Positions 12,760 through 24,005 of a DNA stretch of 64,000 nucleotides are shown piece after piece. The DNA is taken from the NCBI GenBank assembly GCA_003342895.1, contig PTFA01000159.1, positions 558,001 through 622,000 on the forward strand, given 5' to 3'. Origin of the DNA: Casuarius casuarius (Eukaryota > Chordata > Aves > Casuariiformes > Casuariidae). Both the position numbers and the translations under genes were made by a program. The notes beneath the pieces are model-generated. The model did no database searches. It saw nothing but the letters and a program-made list of their open reading frames with translations, and was not told where the DNA came from. Position 1 is the stretch's first letter; every line of letters begins with the position of its first letter.

Positions 12760-12849
12760 CGTGTGTCCTTACAGCCCGCAGAGCACAGGGAGCCTCCGTG
12801 GTGGCAGCGGACACTTCCACGTAGCGCTGGCGCCTGCATCCTCATGTCG
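12760..12849. other. Small CpG cluster
   Basis: Eight CpG dinucleotides occur in about 90 bp (at 12760, 12777, 12797, 12808, 12820, 12825, 12831 and 12848), while surrounding kilobases are CpG-poor. It is too short for a CpG island. It lies inside open frames on both strands (12616-12867 and 12627-12857) and follows an acceptor-like CCTTACAG at 12768-12774, but I recognise no exon. Confidence 0.6.
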
Positions 12850-13934
12850 AGGGGCATGTTTCAGTGAATAGAAGAAAAAAATATTGGCCTTTTATGCCCT
12901 CAGCCTTAAGCCTTAATGTACCAAAAAGGAAAGCGACTCTGATGGTCCTGTCATGGTGATTGCCTACCTGGATGAAACAGGGACTAATGAGGTCTTGATA
13001 CTGCACTCGTTACTCAGGCAAGACTTTAATTAACTGAGGTGTCAGGCCCTTAATGCCTTATCCTCAAGCACCTTCTTTCCTGTGCGATGCTTCCTTTCAG
13101 TTTCCAATTTCCAAATTGATTACACTGAATGCAGGTTTCTTCATTTTGTTATAATAAAAATCTTTGCTATTAAGATAAATGGAAATTGTATATCTTTTTT
13201 CATCTTGTGATGATCCAGTACATGCTGTTGGCACTGTGAAATAATAAATAGTATCTCACAAGCTTTTTCTTAAATTGTGAGAAGACAACAGAATTACAGT
13301 GAAGAAACATCTTTTTTTTATTTTGTGTTCGTTTCCTGTGGTGCTAACTGGTTATTAGTTCAAGCCCATGTCTGCCAAGCCCTGTAGAATAAAATTTTTG
13401 AAGTAGCATCTGTCTCTTCTAACGGCTTGTGTAGATTGCTGTGGGAATGAAATTTCTTTTGACTCACCTCCCGTTTCAAAAGTATTTGTGTGTTCTTATC
13501 TATTAAGAATGAGTCTGCAAAAGATCTATATGCAAGCCTTTGTATGATAGACAAGAAAGGTTTACCTGAGGCATACTCTTCTCAGACTATGAGCAAATCA
13601 ATGCTGTGCCCTTGGAGTCATCCAAATCCCAGAATGTAGCTCTCTTATAAACTTGTAAATTGCAGAAAAGTGCTACATCATTTTTTCTATAAACTGGAAT
13701 AGTGTTTTGTTCTACAGATCAAAATGAAGCTGCCTAGTAATGAGGCTAGCCTAAGGTTTCTGTTTTTTTCTTTTTTTCTTTTTTTTTCCACTTCACTTTT
13801 ATTCAGTTGGTTGGTTGGCAGGATGCCTTCAGACTTTACTGGCCTTTATATTTACCACTTAATTTTTCTCTGCTCAATACAGTGGCTGGAATTCAGCCTT
13901 CTGAGACTTCACTGAAATCTATGGAACTTCACAT

Positions 13935-13950
13935 AAAAAAAAAAAAAAAA
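13935..13950 (+). repeat. Poly-A run (A16)
   Basis: Sixteen A residues. No polyadenylation hexamer precedes it at the usual distance and no retroposed body is recognisable upstream. Confidence 0.9.
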
Positions 13951-15637
13951 TTAATCGGAGCTTTATTGAAATGTTATTGTAAGTTAGATACTGTTGAAGC
14001 ATTCAAAAGCACTTCTGTTTTGTGAAATTAGCTGCCATATTCTACTGTGCATTTGGCATATAACAGTCAAAGTTGATGGGTTTAGGCTCCTAAGTAGCAT
14101 AGCTGCTTTCAAATAATTTAACTGCTGACTTGTATATTAGCTGAGGAGAGGTAGATGAATCCAAGAAATTTGAAGTCTAGCATTTGGTATGAACATAGAG
14201 TATTCATAATCAAGGAAGCAACTTTAGAGGATACAAAATTATTTTCAGAGCTTATGCAGCTCTAATAGCTGAGATTGTATGATCTTCCCATCCAATCTCC
14301 TTAGGCTAACTTTTCACAAAAATTTGAAGTAATAGGGCAGTCACAGGTGGTTACAACTCATGGCTCCATAAAGCCCCAAATCCAGGTCTGCTGAATACTA
14401 GCGAGGTAGTTCCATGGGCTTCTGTCATTTTTAGCCAACTTCTGTGAGTTTGTGTCTGGCTGTGTGAGGTGGTCCACATGTGGCTAAGGCATCTGAACCA
14501 TATGGGAAAGGAGAGAGACCTTTTATGAAGTTTTGTTCCTGCCGCTGCTGTCTTCTCATGCTGGTGATTTCAGTTAATTTTGTGGGTGAATTTAGCTTTT
14601 GCATTCTTATTTTCCAGCATGCTGTGTTTTTAATCTCTCTATCAATGTGGTGACATTTACAATTTAGTAGTTGACATGCTTGGGTTTATACATGGCAATG
14701 GCCAGCTGAATCTTCTAACGTTTCTGAAGATCAAGGGAGAACTTTGGTTGTCAGATCTTCTGTGGGCTCTTCTCGCAATAACAGCATTCTTTGTTTTCAC
14801 CACAGTTTCTTAATGTTGTAATACCCAGTAAAGCTCCAAGCTTATTTGTCAGCCTTTCCATTCACTGGACGAAGGTATGGTTTATTATACTTTAAATGCT
14901 TCCTATAGGTATTTCCAACTGAAAGTTCATGTATGTTACCTAATTCAGTCAGGAAACAGAATCAAGCCATCTCTCATCAAGGATGAGAGATGCAATACAT
15001 GTTGGGGGAGAAAAATGCTTTTTTAAAAAAATTCCGTAGACTTATGATCAGGTCTTCCATATACAGAAATCTCATCACCTGGACTAAGACAGGACCTGTT
15101 TTCAAATATGGGTGACAGAATAAGCTATTTTTCAGTTCTAGTCAGCACTTAATTGTGTACAAAGAATATTATTAGGGCCAAAATGAAAATTTGAGTCCTG
15201 CATGCTGATTTCCTGGTTGGGTGTTCCTGTTTGAAAATGATTTACCTAACTTGTTACTCTGCTAACTATAAACATGTGTGGCTCTAATGAGGATGGTAGA
15301 ACTATGTCAATTTATACGAGATAAAGATCTGTCCCATCCATATTAAGAAAAAAAGGGGACAGAAGTCCCTTTATGCATTGTGGATATTATCATAACCTTT
15401 CTTTATTTTGGTTATATCAGTTCTCTTCAACCTTATCTTGGCAGCATATCTTGCATCTGACTGAATGGCACTGATGAGTGCTACCTCTTGAGTTGCTATT
15501 AATATTGCTTTGTGATTTGTCTAGGGAACAGGAGTATAAGGGCTGTTAACAAACCTAGGCAGCAGATTTCTGTACTGCACAGACAAACATCTGAAAGATT
15601 TCTTTTTTTCTTCACTGGATGATTCTCCCCCCGCTCT
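13951..15637. other. Non-coding stretch, nothing recognised apart from a hairpin
   Basis: AT-rich unique sequence. The only structured element I found is the perfect hairpin at 14968-14992. Confidence 0.55.
14968..14992. repeat. Perfect 11-bp hairpin
   Basis: Arms CATCTCTCATC and GATGAGAGATG are exact reverse complements around a 3-nt loop (AAG). The pairing stops at both outer ends, so the stem is too short for a microRNA precursor. It may be a replication-slippage or templated-repair product. Confidence 0.7.
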
Positions 15638-15663
15638 CCCCCCCCCCCCCCCCCCCCCCCCCC
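15638..15663 (+). repeat. Poly-C run (C26)
   Basis: Twenty-six consecutive C residues, with a further C-rich lead-in from 15626. The minus strand is therefore a G26 run, able to form G-quadruplexes, and the plus strand could form an i-motif. Length is probably unstable and the assembled count may be unreliable. Confidence 0.95.
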
Positions 15664-17009
15664 GAGAAGTGACAGAACTGACAATATCTATCCTGCCACG
15701 ATTTGTTTATTAAGTTGTGTACCTGAAGTCTGTGATTTATGATCTCCTGACAGGTAATAAAAATCTCTCAAGTTTATTCTTTTTACCTTCACAATTATTA
15801 CTATTATCTGATGGCTGAAAAGGAGAAAAAAACACTTTCAGTGAATATTATCTCTAGACCAAGGATGTCTGTGGGTATTCCCTGATACTTATCACCAGGG
15901 TGTCCAGGTACATCAGAATATTACTAGGTTTGTTTTTTCCAGTAGTCTTCAGAAATTTTTTCATTTCTGTTTTACAGATAGAAAATGGGAGCCAATTTTT
16001 AATTATAACTATTCTCCCCTTATAATGCTTATTTTTATGACTGACAAAAAGGTGGGAGAAAAAAACACATGCACAGAGAAAGGCTAAACAAGCTCAAGCT
16101 CTGGACAGGGCTTATCCCCTCACCTTGAGAACTGAACAAGGTTGTAGTAGCAGGGATGGAGAAGTGAATGCAATGTTAAGGCTCCTCGAACAGCCTGGAG
16201 AGCAGTGACTCCCTCTGCATGAGCAGGTAGTGTGGTATCACAGGGGTGAATGCATCTGGCGAAGAGGTTTGTCTGAGAACCTGACATCAATGCTATAGTC
16301 ATATTGAAGATTTTACTTCAGATCTGCTCTAACCTGGCCATCTCGCTTGATTATCCTGAAGGCCTTGGGGGACCACTGAGGCAGATTCTTGGAAAATATT
16401 GGGAGGCTTTGCGGCAAGTATGCATGATTGCCTCCACTGTTGGGCTGAAAGGGGACACCAGCGGGGGCAAGGCTATTTGCAGGATTTGGTTGCCAGCCTG
16501 CTATTGCAGGCCCCTGTGTTGCTGAGTCTTAAGTCCCAGACAAAGAGGGAGCACATGCAAAGTCTTACTGTATCTAATGTGTGAGCCATGTGGAGGTGGA
16601 GTGTGTATTCAGCTGGCATCCTGCTAGATGCACTGTCAGTGATGCAGGCTTGGTGCCCATATTGCAAACACTTCCGAATTAGAAGCATGTGCCCTGCGGG
16701 GCCTATGTGAGGGTGCGAGTGATATTTGACGCAAATGAGAAATGAAGACCTCAGAAGAGATCCTAGAGGAGAGATTCATAGGGAGCTTCGTAGGAAATCC
16801 AGATCTTCCTGAGTCCCAACCGTGTGGTTTGACCTGATCTGATGTTAGCAGGGCACAAGGCGAGAATATGAAACATTGGGCAAGTCTAGGAAAGATTGCT
16901 GGTCACAATGAAATAGAGGCTATGTGTTGCTAGCTAAGGGTTTATTTTTTGTTAAATAATATTTCTTTATTTTAATCACTTTTCAGTTTTGCAGTTGGTT
17001 GGTGTCACA

Positions 17010-17038
17010 TTTCCTTCCTTTCCAGGTTAGGAAGGAAA
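17010..17038. repeat. Perfect 10-bp inverted repeat
   Basis: Arms TTTCCTTCCT and AGGAAGGAAA are exact reverse complements around a 9-nt loop. The arms are a homopyrimidine/homopurine pair with GGAA cores typical of ETS-family sites in opposite orientations. Confidence 0.6.
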
Positions 17039-19758
17039 AGAAATGTCATCTTTTGGGAACATGGCATAACCAGTCCTTCTCGTACATCATAAACCAAAGG
17101 GAAGCGCAGGTAATGCCACTGCTACTGGACCAAACCCTCGCAAGACCCTGAGGTGTAGATTCCCAGGCAGTCTCTGTTCTGAGGCACTCTGCCACCTTGG
17201 ATTGCTTCTAATTTCAAGTCTGTGTCTTTTAAACTACATTGCAATATATTTCTTATATTTAGCATTATAAGACGCTAGGGACTAAGACAAGATTCTGTAG
17301 CCTAACTTCCTCTAGTACGTTCTGTTGTTAATGAGTTTCTTAACACCTATACTTAATAAATTCTTGTTTAGTTGCCATTAGAGATGTGACATCAGCTTCA
17401 GATTTAAGAACTCTCTAATTATTTTGTCTGTGTCTCACAGGTTAACTGGCTGATTACAGACAGAAAATGTAGGTCCAGTTGATTCATCAAGCTAATTAAT
17501 TTAATTACTTCATCAAGATTAGTTGTGCCAAAATATTAGATGGCAAACTTAGAACTGTACTGAAAATACTTACATAAATTTGAACACTTCATGGAACACT
17601 GATTTTTCAAACATTAAAAAAATTATGCAAATATAAATAATAATATGCTGAGAAATAGTTTCTTAAACTGATTAAAACATTCAGTGTGCAAAAATCCCTA
17701 GGCAAATAGTTGATATTTTAGTTTATTAGTTAAACCAGAAACAAAGGTGATGGGAGGGATTGGTGGGTAATATTGCTCAGAACAGAAATCGATATAGTTT
17801 TCTTGCTCAAAAACAGAAATTAGAAAAGGCTTTCACATATATTAACCTGTTTATTCTGTCCCAAATGGAAATACGTTTCTTTTTTTCCCTACGAAAGAGC
17901 AACATTTTTAAAAAAATACGGCATATTTAGTTTTCAAATACTGTCATCAACATTTGAGACTTTAATTCTGAATCAAGAGAGAACAGCAACAGTGAAAGAG
18001 GTTGGGCTTGCAGCCTTGGTGAGGTATTACTGGGAGAATGATAAGATCAGCTTCTTGGCTGAAACCAGCTGGCTTAACTAAGTAGCCGAACAGGTCTTTA
18101 TTTATCTGTAGACCAGAACATATAGACCAGCCAAATTATGTCAAGTAATCTGTCCAAGTGGAACTCTGTACTTCAGTTTAAGCCTTGAAAAACTTGTTAT
18201 CAATACACAAAGGTGTTGAAAGTGGGTTTTCTTTTTAAACGAAGATTACATTCACTTCTTTCTCAAGGGTCTTCCCTCCCTTGCAATTACAGCATAAGAT
18301 GCGTAGTCTTCCATTCATGTGAATGTATGGTTTCTTTGAACAGTGATGAGAACAATTTTTTTTTCCTACTCTTTTTTGCTATTGTCTTCCTATGTCACAA
18401 ACTAGCATGTTTTCAGGAAGCTGCCTTTGTTGTATATCTGAAGAAAGAACGTTTTTTATGGAATACTGAGTTTTAAAGAGATAGCTTATATGTATTACTT
18501 TGTAAGCAGTGGTACAATCTTTGTCGCAAGCTAATGTAATCATGATTTCAGGCTGAAACATTTCCTGGGAGTCAGTGCTCTTATTGCTGGCTCTGGAGCC
18601 AGTGTACAAAGTGTAAAGCATCTTTATACTCACAGCTGAGGGGGTGAGTGTTGTGAGCCTTTTTCTTGTTTTCTGCGTATTTCAACCATATGTAGAAATG
18701 GTAGATTTTCACTCTGTTTTTAAAATAAAGAGAAAATGAGCACAAATAACTGCAAAAGTGTTAATGTCTATACCACTTAGAATAAGTTTTCACATATTGG
18801 GATAGCTTTCTTCCCTCTGTCCTGGGCATTCTGTTCCACTCTGACTGTGCAAAGTAGTCAGGATGGAGCTGCAGATGTCTAGCTGGCATAAAACAGGTGG
18901 ACTGGCTCCACCAGCCTTCACTGCCTCTCTGCACAGCACCAGCGAGAGGCTTTTTGAAGGGTAGGCGGAAGAGAAGTGGCTGGTCCAATGAGGTGTTTCC
19001 AGTAACTGACACAAGCCAGAGGAATTTTTCAGATTTCTCTAACACACATCAGAACAGAAAAGGAGCAGCTTTGCTTAAATACCTGGTTTCTTGATAAGCC
19101 ACTTCACTGAAAGGATTTTGGCATAGAAGGACATAATGTCCATTAAATTTCTACTGATATAACACTGTTTCTTTTATGTTCAAATTAAAACTAGATTTCC
19201 CCAGCACATATGTACAATGTAAGACAGAAACCAGCCTTTTAACACCATCCTGTTTTGATTTTACAAGTGAGATTGCAATAATTCTGTTCATTCTAAGTAG
19301 CCCTTACTCAGCAAATGTTTCTGTCGAAATGTGAGCATGAACAAGGTTCTCTTAGAAGCTAGCTATATATCAAGCAATAGCTACATATAATATTTGCTGT
19401 AAACATTTAATGCACTCCTAGACCTCAGTGTGGTTCCTTAATATAGAAATACCACATGCTTTAGCTGATTTCTTTTGTTGCTTCCCAGGGAGGATTTAAG
19501 GCTGTGATGGTTTAATTGGAGACACCCTTGGGAATGTTTCAGCCTCGCTGCAAGTTCTGAACTAGTCCCTTGTTAAAACCCAACCACAAAGTTGGTATAA
19601 AGTTGCCTTTGCTTCTGCACCAAATCTGTAGTGGTAGAGTCCAAGGGATGGCATCACTGTACTTTGGGTCATTTCAAAGTCGACGTAAATGGTACCTGAA
19701 TTAAATATCTGACTTGAGAAAATGTACATGCACTAATTACATTGAAGTTACTAGTAGG

Positions 19759-19776
19759 TTTTTTTTTTTTTTTTTT
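19759..19776 (+). repeat. Poly-T run (T18)
   Basis: Eighteen T residues. It would be an A tail if a minus-strand retroelement lay at higher coordinates, but none is recognisable there. Confidence 0.9.
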
Positions 19777-21360
19777 AAGTTTGGTAATGCCGTTTCAATT
19801 TCCACAGTATTCTGCTGACATTTTATCTGCCATGTTTTCACATTCAGTTCACTTGGGAAGTTTTAGCTTGCGAAGGACTGATGCTAGCGTGATGGAAGAT
19901 GCAGTTCTTATAGCAGAAAAACATTCCCCTGAATTGAATAGTTTCTGTCAAATAACGTGTCAATACTGGATGTTATGGAACCATCTGATTTTAAAGGCAG
20001 TCATTTTGACAGGAAAGGAGAAATTCCTATAGAAGTTCCACCACATACTACTAATGCAAAATTCCCTTTGTATTTAGTAAAGGTCCAAGATGAAATTCTA
20101 GACTGCTTTTAATGCATAATATCATGCTATTCTAACTTTGCTTCTTGCTTCTCCTTTTTAAATTATGATTTTTCTTAATTAGTAGGTAGATACTATAGTT
20201 TCTGCAAGTAATTTTTAATGAACTAAAATTTCTGCTCTGAAATTAAAACTCTTAGTAAAGTTTGACAAATCTGGGAGAAAATGTTTCAGCATTAGTTTGC
20301 CTAAATTTCCATATCATAAGATATTAGTCACTTATACAAAAGTAAAGTGATGTTTTTTCGGTGACAGCAAATTTTAATTATGGGAATTTCAGCTGGAAAA
20401 TTAAAAAATATGTAACAATTTGGTATCAAAGTATAGCATTCTTACCAAAATAAGTTTGTTTTCCAAAGTACCTGTGTATTTTTGCCCTTCAGTCTTTGCC
20501 TTGAATAAGCTACAATGGGAAACACAAGAGTGGGGCAGCTTCTCAGCGGATGTGAATCAGAGAGGCTTCAAGGAAGTAAATGAAACTACTGCAATTCATA
20601 TAAGCAGAGGATCTAGTCCAGAGCTCTCAGTTGCTCTAGCGGTTTTTACTAGAGCACAGAGGCTTTGATTATCTGCTGCTGTTTTGTGGATGGCTGTACA
20701 CTGTGGTGCAGCTGGCTGACTAGCATCAGTGATTGCAGCTCGGTGAAAAGAGTCAGCACCATTCACAAGTGCACTTTGTGCCAGAATGAAACTAGATGAA
20801 TGAAACTACTCCTCATCTCTTCAGGTGGAAAGATGACTAGTTCATTTGAAAAGGAATTGCGTCATTCATAACATTTAAAAGACCTCACTCATTTTACCTC
20901 TTCAGGATGCTTAATGGTGACCCAGTTGAGAATAACAGATAGGATGACATAAAACTTGTTTCTGAAAATTTCTTGAACCATATGGTGGTGCTTTTAATTC
21001 ACAGCTGTGTCTCTTATGCAGAGAACAGATGTTTAAGGGAGCTGCCTCCAAAAGTTTTGAGAGGATACTAAAAGATGTAACATTTGAGGATATATTGTTC
21101 AATGTAAAAGTTAACCCCCTGAAATTGCTACTCCATTACAGAAAAAAAATAGCATGATTTCAACTGCTGGAAAAACCCACAGAAGTCCACTGTGCTAAAT
21201 CTAAAACAGAAGCCAATAGCAGATACCCAGAGAAGAGTATAAGAATTGATCAAGCGTATAGTGACATTTCCCCAGAATACTCTCCTAGTCTTCAACATCT
21301 GTGTTAATAGCCCTTTATGGATTTTACCCTGGAAACGTGTAAGATTGTAATATCCACAAA

Positions 21361-21830
21361 ACTCTGTGGTAAGGGGTTCTCACAGCTTATGTATCTATTG
21401 TGGGGTAGATCACTTGCTTTTGTTTGTTTTAACCACCTCCTACTACCTGCTAGCTTCCTTGGCACCACGCAGTAGGAGAGTTGGTGAGCTGTTGGTTCTT
21501 ATTCACTATTTGTATGCCATGAATGGTTTTATAGACCACCATTGTAACTCCCATTGGCATCTCTGTTTCAGGTTGTAGCATCTTAGTCCACTGAGTCATT
21601 TTTTATGTCCCATGCCTTTCATTCTTGTCTCTCTTTTCTGAACCTTTTCCAGTAATACTGTACCCTTTTTGAGAAGGAGGAACTAGGACTACCTGCATTA
21701 TTCAAGATATTGGCACTCAATGGGCGTATACGAAGATATAATGATATTCTCTGTTTTATCCTCTATTCCTTTTCTAATAATCCCTACATTGCTTGGTTTA
21801 TTGACTGCTTTTCAGTAGAAATGAAAGAAA
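21361..21830 (-). mobile_element. Ancient CR1 LINE fragment
   Basis: The + strand follows the antisense CR1 pattern over several hundred bases. In order it shows a stretch ending in TCTGAACCTTTTCCAGTAAT, then a CCCTTTTTGAGAAGGAGGAAC block (consensus CTTTTTTGAGATGGGG..CC), TGCATTATTCAAGATATTGG (consensus TGCAGTATTCAAGATGTGGG), AATGATATTCTCTGTTTTAT, and CATTGCTTGGTTTATTGACTGC. The element therefore lies on the minus strand and covers sequence near the CR1 3' region. It is heavily diverged, with no open reading frame, and its 5' part is missing here. Confidence 0.75.
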
Positions 21831-22680
21831 TAAGGATGCTTACTGTAAGGTACAGAAAGAGTAGGTACAATTGATGTCTAATTTCTCCAACATCCTTGTT
21901 TATCCTTCCTTGAAATCAAATATTAATAATGTAGCCTTTCTGCTGCTGTCAGAGACAGGTTTGGCAGGAGTTGGCTCACTACAGTTAATCTGGAATGAAG
22001 GAGTCTATAGAGAGCGTTTCAGGAGGGTGCTCTTGAGTTTGAACGTAGGCACTAGTTGAAAGCATATTATTTTTCTGGAGACTTCTGGTCTTTTTTTTCC
22101 TGCTTTCAGCAATAGTAGGTAAGCTGCCAGAGAGGTGCTCCTGCATTTGATGCTGTATTTGCTGCATTCTGTTTCTCCTGGCACCAGCAATCAAAGAATT
22201 AGTGTATTTTTACATTTTGCAGGTGAAATATTTTCCACTAGCAGTGGATTCAGAAGGGAAAGAAACCAGGCTGCACCTATTTTGTCTTTGGCTTCTAGGA
22301 AGGGGATGGGAGGGACCCTGCTAGAGTTTAGGTTTTGTGCTCTGGAGAGAGGATCTAGCAGGGACGTTGTTCTGGTCTCTCTCTGCAGTGACATGCAGGG
22401 TGTAGTGCTCTCTGCTAGCTGAGTGTGATGGAAGCCCTCAGCCCAGAAAGGTCTCCCTCTCACCCTCTCTCACTTGTGAGCGCTGCAGTGCTTCTCATTT
22501 CGCACCAAGAGTGGAAGCAACAGCACCTACGTACTCTGAAACTAGCTAATCTTGCATGGTGCCTGGTCCAAGTGGAAGTGGGAACATAAGGAATACATCC
22601 TCTCTTGTTAGACAGCCAGCCCAATTATGCATACAGAAGTGTGGACAGTTTTAGAAAGCTGCTGGCAGCAGATGCATGGC

Positions 22681-22742
22681 TGGTGTAAAGTGTCTTCAGT
22701 GGGTCCTATGATGATATACACCAGCTGAGGATCTGCCCCCAG
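22681..22742. repeat. Fragment of ancient amniote foldback repeat
   Basis: Starts TGGTGTAAAG, has TCTTCAGTGGG in the middle, and ends ATACACCAGCTGAGGATCTG. This follows the pattern I recall for a palindromic sauropsid repeat (GGTGTAAAT..CACTGAAGTCAATGG..TACACCAGCTGAGGATCTGGCCC). Its GGTGTAA and TACACC ends are complementary. Confidence 0.45.
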
Positions 22743-23525
22743 TTATGCAATCAGGACTTTAGATGTTTGTCTGCGCTGAAAGCTTTTGAGATTTACCACT
22801 GATAATTTGAAAGGAAAATCTTAATCCTTTCAGAGCCTGCCTTTTTCAAGCCTTGTAATGACACATACTGATTGTTCTATTCACTTCATCAAAACAAATC
22901 ATCAGATGTAAAACATTGTGACTGACACAAACAAGGAGTTGCCATATCTCTAATCTCTCAAAAAATTTGAATCTGTGCAATTAGTCAAGCCACAGTGCTT
23001 TAGAAATGTAACAGCTTTCTCAGTAAGCAGTATGTCTTTCAAGTCATCGAATAATATGGACTGTGTGATCAAAAAGCTGACTAGTTTTCTAAGCTATTCA
23101 AGCATCTTGCTGCTGTTTTGTATATGCATGCAAAAAGAGTGGAAGGGGTGCAGCACTTTGCTGATACTTGTTTGTAAGAAGATCCTGTAAAGCACTTGCA
23201 CCTCTAATTTTGTCAGATTATATTAGCAGTGAAGTTCAATCTCAACAAAAATTATTTGTTCAAATGCTTTGTACAGACTGTTATTACTTTAGATATTTGT
23301 GGGAAGACTTTTATCTGAGGCTTGTATAGCACTTCCTCTTAAAGTCCTTTTTGTTGACATTTTCATTGGATGCTTTCACTGAAAACCAGAATGAGGCGTT
23401 AGCCAGTGCTATTGCTTTGCAGCAATAGTAGTAAAAGTATTGTCATACCATTCATTCTAAGATGAAAATTAAAATGTAGTTACATAGCATTTTCCACATT
23501 TTCATGGTTACTTTTTGTCCTGTGG

Positions 23526-23543
23526 TTGTCACACGTGTGACAA
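23526..23543. promoter_or_regulatory. 18-bp perfect palindrome centred on an E-box
   Basis: TTGTCACACGTGTGACAA equals its own reverse complement. The centre is the E-box CACGTG (23532-23537), the core bound by USF, MYC/MAX and related bHLH dimers. The same palindrome can be read as two head-to-head GTGTGA units similar to T-box half-sites. A strong dyad of this kind suits a dimeric factor, but occupancy cannot be judged from sequence. Confidence 0.45.
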
Positions 23544-23987
23544 ATTTGGCTTTGAAGGTCCAGTTTTGACCAAAGTAATGCATTTTTTTAAAGTAGGTTT
23601 CAATATTTTAAATGCATAGGATCCTCACTGGCTCAGTCAGGAAAGAAATAACACCATTCCAGCTTCATGGAGTGCCCAATAATTACCTATTTGAACTTCC
23701 AGTTCATAGCAAATACATGACCTGTTCGTATAAGAAACATTCTCAAGAGACCTTGAGAAAAGTAATGAAAAAAATGGAAGAACTGTACATGTTCATAAAT
23801 AGAAAGATAGGTATTTTTCTGATAAAACAGAAATCATTGACATTTCTGTTCACCAAGGTTCTTACACTAGAAAGAAAATAAATTTGTAAGGTAGTTGTAG
23901 TAAAATATTATTCTAAACTATCTGTTTATAGTTTTCATGACAGTTTTAAATAAGAGTGTTTTCTAGGGAGCTTGAAGGTTCTTGAAG

Positions 23988-24005
23988 TTTTTTTTTTTTT
24001 TTTTT
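23988..24005 (+). repeat. Poly-T run (T18)
   Basis: Eighteen T residues followed by AAGAAAAG. No adjacent retroelement recognised. Confidence 0.9.

Larger units (their letters stand above)
8913..13934. other. Non-coding stretch with few features
   Basis: Mostly AT-rich unique DNA. It contains one degenerate foldback-type repeat (9872-9935) and one CpG cluster (12760-12849), listed separately. Open frames at 9409-9723 and 10775-11128 reach about 100-117 codons but show no domain, signal sequence or family pattern, and I do not regard them as genes. Confidence 0.55.
15664..21360. other. Non-coding stretch, nothing recognised apart from small simple elements
   Basis: About 5.7 kb of AT-rich unique-looking sequence. 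Open frames reach at most about 95 codons, with overlapping frames on both strands around 16120-16688 and 18761-19094. None shows domains or splice-bounded conservation I can recognise. A 10-bp hairpin (17010-17038) and a T18 run (19759-19776) are listed separately. Confidence 0.55.

Noticed and set aside
16450..16475. Second CTCF-like candidate (CACCAGCGGGGGCA)
   Set aside because: It needs a one-base insertion to align with the CTCF core, so the match is not acceptable.
22135..22463. Overlapping open frames of 90-95 codons on both strands
   Set aside because: Antiparallel overlapping frames with no similarity to known proteins and no splice context; treated as chance.
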